Of a stretch of DNA of 64,000 bases, positions 56,948-64,000 are shown one piece after another. A program made the translations under genes and the position numbers. Position 1 is the first letter of the stretch, and each line of letters starts with the position of its first letter. This DNA comes from Paenibacillus sp. BIHB 4019 (lineage in GTDB: Bacteria; Bacillota; Bacilli; Paenibacillales; Paenibacillaceae), in assembly GCF_002741035.1 (NCBI RefSeq), contig NZ_CP016808.1, forward strand, positions 5,256,501-5,320,500, given 5' to 3'. The notes under the pieces are model-generated. The model ran no database searches. It was not told the origin of the DNA and was given only the letters and a program-made list of their open reading frames with translations.

Positions 56948-56969
56948 CAGGTAAAATCCAGGTAAAATC
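56948..56969 (+). promoter_or_regulatory. 11-bp tandem direct repeat upstream of ArsR-type gene
   Basis: CAGGTAAAATC occurs twice back to back, ending 41 bp before the regulator's start. A possible operator for autoregulation, or part of its promoter region, which is AT-rich. Nothing else was recognised in 56820-57010. Confidence 0.4.
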
Positions 56970-57010
56970 ATTGTAATAAACAGATTAGGTATGGAGGGCG
57001 ATATTTCAAT

Positions 57011-57946
57011 ATGCTGGAGCTAAGTTTTCGTGACCCTAACAGGCTTGTATCCGTCTCACATGCCTTATCCACCCGTGCCCGTGTCGATATGCTTCAACTG
57101 CTTAGCACCAAAAGCTTGAATGTAATGGAGATTGCGGAGACGCTGCAATTGCCGGTATCAACGGTTGCTAATAACGTGAAGATTTTAGAGGCGGCTGAGC
57201 TCATCAATACCGAGCTGCTGCCAGCTTCACGAGGAGCGATGAAGGTATGCAGCCGTAATTATGATGATATCCGCATTTCCTTTAATGTAGAGAAAACGTT
57301 CCCTAAAGGGGCGCTAAATGTATATGAGATGGAAATGCCGATCGGGCATTATAGTGAATGCGAGGCTCATCCGACCTGCGGCATGGCGAATGCCGAGGGG
57401 ATGATCGTCAGGGAGGATGACCCTGCAGCCTTCTATCATCCGAAGCATACTGGAGCTCAAATTATTTGGCTGCGCAAAGGCTATTTGGAATATTTAATGC
57501 CGCTGGATATCCCCGCGAATGCCCGGGTTGAATCGTTAGAGGTGGCGCTGGAAATGTGCTCCGAAGCGCCAAACTACGACAATAACTGGCCTTCGGATAT
57601 TACGGTATGGGTAAATGAAGTGGACATCGGAACTTGGACGAGCCCAGGCGATTTCGGAGATCGGCGCGGCAAGCTGAATCCAGCATGGTGGCCGGACTGG
57701 TCAACCCAATACGGGTTGCTCAAGACGTGGCGAATCGACCGGAAGCTGACAACGCTGGATATGGAGGAAATATCGGGCGTTACGGTCGATGACCTGCAGC
57801 TTATGCATCGTCCATATGTCAGGCTGCGAATCGGCGTTAAGCAGGATGCCGTCCACCAAGGCGGAATCAATGTATTCGGCAGACAATTTGGGGATTATGA
57901 GCAGGAGATTGTGCTGAAGATTTATTATTCCGAAACGCAGGAGTAA
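57011..57946 (+). CDS. ArsR-type helix-turn-helix regulator with C-terminal ligand domain
   Basis: A 311-residue protein. Residues ~10-75 form an ArsR-type winged helix (SHALSTRARVDMLQLLSTKSLNVMEIAETLQLPVSTVANNVKILEAAELI landmarks). The remaining 230 residues are a beta-rich domain with several tryptophans (WPSDITVWVNEVDIGTW; PAWWPDWSTQYG), resembling a carbohydrate-binding fold; no metal-cysteine box of classical ArsR is seen apart from scattered Cys. It is just ahead of a sugar ABC transporter and GH2 enzymes and ends in its own terminator. TGGAGGG precedes ATG 57011. Confidence 0.75.
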   Translation: MLELSFRDPNRLVSVSHALSTRARVDMLQLLSTKSLNVMEIAETLQLPVSTVANNVKILEAAELINTELLPASRGAMKVCSRNYDDIRISFNVEKTFPKGALNVYEMEMPIGHYSECEAHPTCGMANAEGMIVREDDPAAFYHPKHTGAQIIWLRKGYLEYLMPLDIPANARVESLEVALEMCSEAPNYDNNWPSDITVWVNEVDIGTWTSPGDFGDRRGKLNPAWWPDWSTQYGLLKTWRIDRKLTTLDMEEISGVTVDDLQLMHRPYVRLRIGVKQDAVHQGGINVFGRQFGDYEQEIVLKIYYSETQE

Positions 57947-57953
57947 GCAAGGA

Positions 57954-57993
57954 AGCTCTTAACTACAGGTAAACTGTAGCTAAGGGCTTTTTT
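57954..57993 (+). terminator. Intrinsic terminator
   Basis: AGCTCTTAACTACAG pairs with CTGTAGCTAAGGGCT with two mismatches and is followed by seven Ts. It separates the regulator from the transporter promoter 27 bp further on. Confidence 0.88.
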
Positions 57994-58011
57994 AATTACA
58001 TCAATTCGGTT

Positions 58012-58048
58012 TGAAAGCGTTGACAAAAAGCGGATAGCGGCATAATAT
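58012..58048 (+). promoter_or_regulatory. Sigma-A promoter with cre box over the -35
   Basis: TTGACA (58020-58025), 17-bp spacer, TAATAT (58043-58048). TGAAAGCGTTGACA (58012-58025) matches the CcpA consensus TGWAANCGNTNWCA at every position and shares bases with the -35, so CcpA binding should block the promoter when glucose is present. Confidence 0.85.
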
Positions 58049-58067
58049 ATAGACATTGGAACAAGAA

Positions 58068-58085
58068 TATTGTATTAAAACAATA
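58068..58085. promoter_or_regulatory. Inverted repeat downstream of the promoter
   Basis: TATTGT-ATTAAA-ACAATA, perfect 6-bp arms, about 20 bp after the -10 and before the ribosome site. A candidate operator for the ArsR-type regulator encoded upstream; unproven. Confidence 0.45.
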
Positions 58086-58132
58086 ATGAGGTTTTGTTCC
58101 TGGAGATCATTTTAACTTTTAGGGGGGCAAAC

Positions 58133-59473
58133 ATGAAAAAGGTTTATGGTCCGGTATTGGCGGCAGTGATGTCGGTTGCGCTGCTGCTTAGCGCATGCTC
58201 GGGAGGCAATGGCGGCGGCAATGCAGCGGCAACGGGAGGAAACGCTGCTTCCGAATCCGGAGGCAGTGAGCAGGAATCGGCTGCCAGCGGCCAAAAGGTA
58301 ACGTTATCGTTCTGGACGTTATTCAGCGGTGGCGATGGCGACAATATGCAAGCGCTGATCGATGAGTTCAACAAAACGCATCCAGACATTCAAGTGAAAA
58401 ACACGAAGCTGGAATGGGGCGAATATTACACCAAGCTGATTACTGCTGTCGGCAACGGAAACGGTCCCGATATCGGTATTTCCCATACGTCCCGCTTGCC
58501 GGATTTAATTAATCAGGGAGTTGTCACGGAGCTCGACGATGTGGCGCAACTGGCAAATGTAAGCTGGGAGAGCTATAACGCCAATCTCTTGAATGCAACA
58601 ATCGTAGACGGCAAGCATTTCGCCATTCCGATCGATACACACCCTTTCATCATGTACTACAATAAAAAGCTGTTGAAGGAAGCGGGTTTGCTTGATGACA
58701 ACGGCAAGCCTGTACTAGAGCAGTCGGCAGACGGTTTTGTAGCCTTTTTGGATACGCTCAAACAGAAATTGCCTGCCAAGGTGACGCCGTTTGCCCTGTC
58801 GAACAGCAATGATGATCCATTCCGTCTATGGTGGTCGCTATACTCCCAATTAGGCGGCAATGATGTCGTTTCAGACGATCTTGCAACAGCGGCGCTCGAC
58901 GCGGACAAAGGCACAAAGGCAGCCGAATATATCCAGAAGCTTTACACGAGCGGCTATATTAAGAAAAACGATCCGGATTTCTATAAGAACTTCCAAAGCG
59001 GGACGGCTGCGATTATGATGACGGGCGTCTGGGCGACAGGCACTTGGGAGGCGACGAAGGACTTCGAATTTGGGGCGATGCCGATACCGAAATTTTTCGA
59101 TCAGGAAGCGACTTGGGGCGATTCGCATACGATCATTTTGCCAGTGACGAAGAAGGAAGATGAGGCGAAGCGCAAAGCTGCGATCACGTTCGCGGATTGG
59201 ATTGCAGATAATGGCCAAATTTGGGCCAAGGCGGGACATATCCCTTCCAAGCCATCCGTTTTCGATAAGCCGGAGTTTAAAGCTCTTCCGAACCGCGGCG
59301 ATTATGCTTCTGTAGCGGACACGGTCAAGTTCAGCAAGCCTTCTACGAAAAACTGGCAAATTAGGGACGATGCGTTGTTCAAATATTTGAACGAGGTTTG
59401 GGTAAGCAAAATGACGCCAGCAGACGTCATGACCAAAATGCAGGAAGCCATTCAAAAAATATTAAACAGCTAG
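58133..59473 (+). CDS. Lipoprotein sugar-binding protein of ABC transporter (family 1)
   Basis: A 446-residue extracellular lipoprotein. Lipobox LLSAC with C22, then a Gly/Ala/Ser/Glu linker (residues 23-48) and the fold LSFWTLFSGGDGDNMQALIDEFNKTHPDI (landmarks SFWTLFSGG, FNKTHPDI), GNGPDIGISH and MTGVWATGTWE. ATG 58133 follows AGGGGGGC. First gene of the cre-controlled operon, with two permeases and two GH2 enzymes; the cargo is probably a plant oligosaccharide handled by those enzymes. Confidence 0.88.
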   Translation: MKKVYGPVLAAVMSVALLLSACSGGNGGGNAAATGGNAASESGGSEQESAASGQKVTLSFWTLFSGGDGDNMQALIDEFNKTHPDIQVKNTKLEWGEYYTKLITAVGNGNGPDIGISHTSRLPDLINQGVVTELDDVAQLANVSWESYNANLLNATIVDGKHFAIPIDTHPFIMYYNKKLLKEAGLLDDNGKPVLEQSADGFVAFLDTLKQKLPAKVTPFALSNSNDDPFRLWWSLYSQLGGNDVVSDDLATAALDADKGTKAAEYIQKLYTSGYIKKNDPDFYKNFQSGTAAIMMTGVWATGTWEATKDFEFGAMPIPKFFDQEATWGDSHTIILPVTKKEDEAKRKAAITFADWIADNGQIWAKAGHIPSKPSVFDKPEFKALPNRGDYASVADTVKFSKPSTKNWQIRDDALFKYLNEVWVSKMTPADVMTKMQEAIQKILNS

Positions 59474-59559
59474 TTTTGTAAAAGTTGGAGATTCCGCAAG
59501 CTTGCAGGCTGCCGCGGCAAGCTTGCCGATTCTTCATTAGAGAGGCGTGAGGCGCACGA

Positions 59560-60450
59560 ATGAGGATAAGCAAGCTGAGAGCTGACCTTCTTGCATTATT
59601 GTTTCTACTGCCCTTTTTAACCATTTATGTGTTGTTTACGATTTGGCCTATGTTTAAGGGCGTCGAGATGACCTTCTACAAATGGACATTAATTAAGAAA
59701 ATGGCTTATGTGGGCTGGGACAACTATCAACGTATGCTTCAGGATCAAGAGGTGTGGTCTGCAATTTGGCATTCCGCGATTTTTGTTGTCATTACGACGC
59801 CGACGATGATTGTGCTGGCGCTCGCGCTCGCGCTAATCGCTAATCGAAAATCGGTTTTGCAAAAATTTTATCGATCCATCTTTTTTATCCCGAGCGTTTT
59901 ATCAGTTGCTGTCGCTTCATTTCTGGGCTTGTTTATTTTTCAGCCGTATATGGGACTTGTTAATACATTTCTCCATTTGCTGCATTTGCTTCCGGAGGAA
60001 ATAGAAATTTTTTGGCTGACGGAAACGTGGTTGTCCTGGATTGCGATTGCGGCGATTACGTTGTGGTGGACGGTCGGCTTTAACTTTATTCTCTATTTGT
60101 CGGCGATGCAGGACATTCCGGAAGAAATCTACGAGGCGGCCCGTTTGGACGGCGCCAGCGATTGGAGCATTTTCTGGAACATTACGCTGCCGTATTTGAA
60201 TCCGCTCACCAAGACGATTACGATGCTGCAAATTATTAGCTCATTTAAAGTGTTTTTGCAAATCTACATTATTACAGGTGGAGGCCCGCTTGACCAAACA
60301 AGGCCCATTATCCAATTGATCTATCAAACCGGCTTCCGCAAAAACGATTTGGGATACGCGGCAACGATGTCGTATGTCGTATTTTTTATTCTGCTTGCTT
60401 TGTCTGTCATCCAATATTGGTTCAACAATCGGAAAGGGGCGCATGTGTAA
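59560..60450 (+). CDS. ABC sugar transporter permease (MalF-like)
   Basis: A 296-residue CUT1 permease: first segment ~residues 10-32, several further membrane segments, and the ATPase-docking loop YEAARLDGASDWSIFWNITLP. It ends as the next gene begins (TAATG overlap by one base). 86 bp after the binding-protein gene; the ribosome site (GTGAGGCG) is weak. Confidence 0.88.
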   Translation: MRISKLRADLLALLFLLPFLTIYVLFTIWPMFKGVEMTFYKWTLIKKMAYVGWDNYQRMLQDQEVWSAIWHSAIFVVITTPTMIVLALALALIANRKSVLQKFYRSIFFIPSVLSVAVASFLGLFIFQPYMGLVNTFLHLLHLLPEEIEIFWLTETWLSWIAIAAITLWWTVGFNFILYLSAMQDIPEEIYEAARLDGASDWSIFWNITLPYLNPLTKTITMLQIISSFKVFLQIYIITGGGPLDQTRPIIQLIYQTGFRKNDLGYAATMSYVVFFILLALSVIQYWFNNRKGAHV

Positions 60451-61256
60451 TGAAATGGCTTTATCGGGCGATATCGCTGCTCGCGGCATTTTTCTTCACG
60501 GCCCCCATTATTTGGATGCTTGTCGTGTCTGTGAAAAGAGAAGGAATGAAGATTGTAACGCTGCTGGACTGGTTTACACCTCCGTATTCGCTAGACATCT
60601 ATCAGCAAGTGCTGAACGAAACTAAAATTATGAGCTGGACCTTCAACAGCCTTTTCGTCGCCGTCTGTGTGACCGTTTTAACGGTGGCGATTGCAGCTTT
60701 GGCTGGCTTTGCGCTATCGAAGCTGCCGTTTCGCTATCGTTCGCTCATGTTTTTTGTCGTACTCGCCGGCTTGCTTATTCCTGGGGAAGCGATCATTATT
60801 CCGCTTTATCAGGTGGCCAAGGAGATGAACCTTTTGAACAGCTACCAGGGCTTGATTTTACCTGCGCTGGCCTCGCCGGTAGCGGTTATCGTGCTCAAAA
60901 GCTTTTTCGACGGCGTACCGAATGAGTTGATTGAAAGCGTGCAAATCGATGGCGGCGGCATTTGGCGCATTTTTGCCTACATTATGCTTCCCTTGACGCG
61001 CCCGGCTCTGGCCTCGATGGCGATCTTGACCTTCATCGGTTCGTGGAATAACTTTTTGTGGCCGTTCCTGTCCGTAACCGACGACAATCTGTTTACTATC
61101 CCAATGGGCATTCCGACCCTGATGAGCCAGTATTCGGAGGATTATGTGAAGCCGATGGTCATTAATACGCTTGCCTCAATCCCGATTATATTGCTATTTA
61201 TTATTTTTGAACGGCAGATTGTTAAAGGAATCAGCTTGTCGGGAATTAAAGGATGA
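60450..61256 (+). CDS. ABC sugar transporter permease (MalG-like)
   Basis: A 268-residue CUT1 permease with six membrane segments, the loop VQIDGGGIWRIFAYIMLP (the usual EAA is replaced by ESV before it) and the family tail QIVKGISLSGIKG. The start is ATG 60450, overlapping the stop of the previous gene, rather than a longer frame inside it; AAGGGG is 11 bases before. No ATPase follows. Confidence 0.87.
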   Translation: MKWLYRAISLLAAFFFTAPIIWMLVVSVKREGMKIVTLLDWFTPPYSLDIYQQVLNETKIMSWTFNSLFVAVCVTVLTVAIAALAGFALSKLPFRYRSLMFFVVLAGLLIPGEAIIIPLYQVAKEMNLLNSYQGLILPALASPVAVIVLKSFFDGVPNELIESVQIDGGGIWRIFAYIMLPLTRPALASMAILTFIGSWNNFLWPFLSVTDDNLFTIPMGIPTLMSQYSEDYVKPMVINTLASIPIILLFIIFERQIVKGISLSGIKG

Positions 61257-61379
61257 GTGCCACAGACGGAATCTGAGCCTGATGCAAAACTCGCATTCTG
61301 ATATCCAAATGACAGCTAGAACTAGAAGCGCATCTTGAATGAGCAACCCCACAATTATACTGCAAAAGGAGTAAGAAAG

Positions 61380-63134
61380 ATGAATCAGCAATTACTGCGC
61401 AGCGAATATCCCCGACCACAGTTTAGGAGAAAGCAATGGACTTCGTTAAACGGCACATGGGAATTTGAATATGACGATGAAGATACGGGTGAACGGGAAG
61501 GCTGGGAAGCCAGCGGCAAAAGCTTTTCCAAACGGATAGAAGTTCCGTTTTGCTATCAGAGCGAGCTCAGCGGAATAGCCGATACGGCGTTTCATGATAT
61601 TGTGTGGTACCGCCGCGCCTTTGCGATACCTGCCGAATATGAGGGAAAGCGGCTGCTTTTGCATTTTGGAGCGGTGGACTATGAGGCCCGCGTATGGGTT
61701 AACGGCAAGCTAGTAGCGACCCATGAGGGCGGACATACGCCATTCCATGCCGATATTACCGATTCGCTGCACGAGGGCGAAAATATCATTGTCGTCAAAG
61801 CGATCGACCACAGCAAGGACGTTACGCTGCCAAGAGGAAAGCAGTACTGGGAAGAAAAGTCTGCTGGCATTTTCTACACCCGAACGACGGGCATTTGGCA
61901 GAGCGTTTGGCTGGAGCCGGTTGCCCCCATATATGTGAGCCGCATTCGCTTGACCCCCGACATCGACCGCAATGAGCTGAGGCTTCAAGCTTTTATTTCC
62001 GGGTTCAAAGAGGGAGCTGACATCTCCTTGCGAGCTTCGATTGGATTTGGGGACGAGGCGGTGGCGCAGGATGAGATTAAAATTACGAGGGGGTCGGTCA
62101 CGCGGACAATCGGCATTCACGATTTTAACGATCACGGATTAGGGCGTTGGTGGACGCCGGAAAATCCGAATTTGTACGAACTTAAGCTCACGCTTCTCGT
62201 TGACGGCAAGGCGGTTGATGTGGTTGACAGCTATTTCGGCATGCGCAAAATATCAATCGAAGACGGAGTTGTCCTGCTTAACAATCGTCCTTATACGATG
62301 AAGCTGGTGCTGGATCAAGGTTATTTCCCAGCCGGGCTTCTTACGGCGACAAGCGACGATGAGCTGCGCCGTGATGTGGAGCTGACCAAAGCGATGGGCT
62401 TCAACGGAGCCCGCAAACACCAGAAAATAGAAGACCCTCGATACTTGTACTGGGCTGACCGGCTTGGCCTGCTGGTGTGGGGGGAGATGGCCAATGCCTA
62501 TCATTTTTCAGAAGAATATGTAGGCCGTGTTACGAGGGAGTGGCTTCAAGCGGTGGAACGGGATTACAACCACCCTTGCCTTGTCGCGTGGGTGCCGATG
62601 AATGAAAGCTGGGGCGTGACCAACATCGTGGTAGATATTCAGCAGCAGCAGCATGCACTCGCCATGTATCATATGACGAAGTCGCTTGATCCGACGCGGC
62701 CCGTCATTTCTAACGATGGATGGGAGCTTGTCAAGACCGACCTGGTGACCATACATGACTATGAGTGGCGCAAAGACGTACTGGCGGATCGGTATTCCGA
62801 GCGGGAAAAGGCATTAAAGGCGCGACCCGGCAATCGCTGGATTCTCGTTCCAGGCTTCGATGACGAAGGACAGCCGATTTTATTAACCGAATTTGGCGGC
62901 ATTTCGTTCAAGAAAAGCGGCTGGGACGGCTGGGGCTATTCAGGCGCGCAAAATGAGGACGATTACATTCAAAGATTGAAGGATGTCTTCGAGCCGGCGC
63001 ATCGCTCGCCCATTTTACAGGGCTTCTGTTATACCCAGTTGACCGATGTCGAGCAGGAAATCAACGGCTTGTTAACGTATGATCGCCAGCCCAAGGCTCC
63101 GCTGGAGACGATTAGGCAAATCGTTGAAGGCTAG
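61380..63134 (+). CDS. Glycoside hydrolase family 2 protein
   Basis: A 584-residue cytoplasmic GH2 enzyme: jelly-roll sugar-binding domain (WTSLNGTWEFEYDDED; VWYRRAF; DYEARVWVNGKLVATHEGGHTPF), Ig-like domain, and TIM barrel with acid/base E409 (MNESWG) and nucleophile E504 (LTEFGG). Family activities include beta-galactosidase, beta-glucuronidase, mannosidase and arabinosidase; specificity is not clear. ATG 61380 follows AAAGGAG; a longer frame at 61335 has no site. Part of the transporter operon. Confidence 0.87.
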   Translation: MNQQLLRSEYPRPQFRRKQWTSLNGTWEFEYDDEDTGEREGWEASGKSFSKRIEVPFCYQSELSGIADTAFHDIVWYRRAFAIPAEYEGKRLLLHFGAVDYEARVWVNGKLVATHEGGHTPFHADITDSLHEGENIIVVKAIDHSKDVTLPRGKQYWEEKSAGIFYTRTTGIWQSVWLEPVAPIYVSRIRLTPDIDRNELRLQAFISGFKEGADISLRASIGFGDEAVAQDEIKITRGSVTRTIGIHDFNDHGLGRWWTPENPNLYELKLTLLVDGKAVDVVDSYFGMRKISIEDGVVLLNNRPYTMKLVLDQGYFPAGLLTATSDDELRRDVELTKAMGFNGARKHQKIEDPRYLYWADRLGLLVWGEMANAYHFSEEYVGRVTREWLQAVERDYNHPCLVAWVPMNESWGVTNIVVDIQQQQHALAMYHMTKSLDPTRPVISNDGWELVKTDLVTIHDYEWRKDVLADRYSEREKALKARPGNRWILVPGFDDEGQPILLTEFGGISFKKSGWDGWGYSGAQNEDDYIQRLKDVFEPAHRSPILQGFCYTQLTDVEQEINGLLTYDRQPKAPLETIRQIVEG

Positions 63135-63189
63135 CTGCACCGGGCAATTCAAATTCGAGGAAGTAATAAAAAAAGGACAGGTGAAGATT

Positions 63190-64000
63190 GTGAGCTTAAA
63201 AAGTTACCGCAAAGAGTACCCGAGGCCGCAATTCGTTCGGGAGCATTGGCAAAATTTAAACGGCGAATGGGATTTTTGTTTTGATGACGAAAATATAGGC
63301 GAGCAAGCGCAATGGTTTAAGACGTTTCCGGGGGAATTGAAAATTCAGGTGCCGTTTGTCTATGAGACGCCAGCCAGCGGTATTGAGGAGTCCAGCTTTC
63401 ATTCTACGGTTTGGTATCGGCGCAGCTTCACGATTCCTGCCGAATTTCGCAGCAAACGTATAATGATCCATTTTCAGGCCGTTGATTATACAGCAAAGGT
63501 ATGGGTTAATGGTCAGCATGTCGGTCGCCATGAGGGCGGATATTCCGCTTTTTCATTCGATATTACCCCGTATTTGCGATCAGATGATAGTGACAATGTT
63601 ATTGTCGTCAAGGTAGAAGACAGCAATGATTGCTCGCAGCCTAGAGGAAAGCAGCGCTGGAGAGAGCAGAACTTTGGCTGCTGGTATGTGCAGACCACGG
63701 GCATTTGGCAGACGGTATGGCTCGAATATGTAGAACAGCAGCATCTGAAGACGGTCAAAATAACGCCCGATTTGGATACCAATTCGGTTCGTTTCGATTA
63801 TAGTGTCGATGACAGTGCCAGCAGCGGCGATCTTCATTTAATTACAAGGATTACAATGGATGGCGAACTGATTAAAGAAACAAGTCTCGCGATTGATCGC
63901 TCCTATTTGTCCGCAAGCGTTGAATTAATCAGCGACAAAAGGGAATGGCGTGTGGAGACGTGGAGCCCTGACCGTCCAAACCTCTATGAGGTGGAGTTCA
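63190..64000 (+). CDS. Glycoside hydrolase family 2 protein, N-terminal part (runs off window)
   Basis: The first 270 residues of a second GH2 enzyme; the frame stays open to the last base, so the barrel and catalytic glutamates lie beyond. Visible: WQNLNGEWDFCFDDENIG, VWYRRSFTIPAEF, DYTAKVWVNGQHVGRHEGGYSAF, TTGIWQTVWLE and the start of the Ig-like domain. It parallels the gene just upstream throughout, so the two look like a tandem duplication. GTG 63190 with AGGTGA 6 bases before is preferred; GTG 63181 is in frame too. Confidence 0.85.
   Translation, partial: MSLKSYRKEYPRPQFVREHWQNLNGEWDFCFDDENIGEQAQWFKTFPGELKIQVPFVYETPASGIEESSFHSTVWYRRSFTIPAEFRSKRIMIHFQAVDYTAKVWVNGQHVGRHEGGYSAFSFDITPYLRSDDSDNVIVVKVEDSNDCSQPRGKQRWREQNFGCWYVQTTGIWQTVWLEYVEQQHLKTVKITPDLDTNSVRFDYSVDDSASSGDLHLITRITMDGELIKETSLAIDRSYLSASVELISDKREWRVETWSPDRPNLYEVEF

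Overview
The window looks like a chromosomal segment of a Paenibacillus-type Bacillota. The reasons are strong Shine-Dalgarno sequences (AAGGAGG type) with frequent GTG/TTG starts, intrinsic terminators with T-runs, YesM/YesN-type two-component pairs beside lipoprotein sugar-binding proteins, Lpl/CUT1-type ABC permeases without a local ATPase, CcpA-type cre boxes, and many intracellular plant-polysaccharide hydrolases. No rRNA, tRNA, CRISPR array, phage or complete insertion sequence was seen.

Layout. 1-5.9 kb: the tail of cysI, an LtrA-family membrane protein, a divergent nitroreductase/MerR pair with a textbook MerR promoter, a DUF4259 protein, an unknown protein, a FlgM-like-headed protein behind a sigma-D-like promoter, and a VOC protein. 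6.3-10.5 kb: a four-gene accessory operon (unknown 555-aa protein, SUKH/SMI1, formylglycine-enzyme-like fold, DUF6630-like) closed by a UUCG terminator. 10.5-19.8 kb: an aldarate/uronate-type operon (2-oxoglutarate semialdehyde dehydrogenase, GntR regulator, DapA-family lyase, GH105, enolase-superfamily protein, LplABC-type transporter) behind a sigma-A promoter with a perfect 20-bp palindrome over the -10.

20-45.2 kb is the most interesting part, all on the + strand: YesN/YesM two-component genes, a sugar ABC transporter, a cytoplasmic GH146/GH127-type beta-L-arabinofuranosidase, an Xaa-Pro dipeptidase, a full trans-4-hydroxyproline pathway (epimerase, multisubunit D-hydroxyproline dehydrogenase, DapA-type deaminase, 2-oxoglutarate semialdehyde dehydrogenase), a second proline-racemase paralogue with altered active site, a second GH127 enzyme, and two paralogous secreted HEFGH-type putative metalloproteases with Ig-like and LamG-like domains. 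Together these could take apart arabinosylated hydroxyproline-rich plant wall glycoproteins (extensins): cleave outside, import the sugar-bearing fragments, strip arabinose, split Xaa-Hyp dipeptides and burn Hyp to 2-oxoglutarate. That reading is inference; the component families are recognised directly.

45.2-50.4 kb (mostly minus strand): a GH88 unsaturated glucuronyl hydrolase and its AraC regulator, which share a 20-bp inverted operator-like sequence, then an APH-family kinase, an unknown protein and a SUKH protein. 50.4-54.6 kb: AraC/GyrI regulator and a 7TMR-DISM hybrid sensor with two different histidine kinase modules. 54.7-56.8 kb: a GH74 xyloglucanase-type gene broken by a one-base frameshift in a G-run. 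57.0-64.0 kb: ArsR-type regulator, sugar ABC transporter behind a sigma-A promoter whose -35 lies in a perfect cre box, and two tandem GH2 enzymes, the second running off the end.
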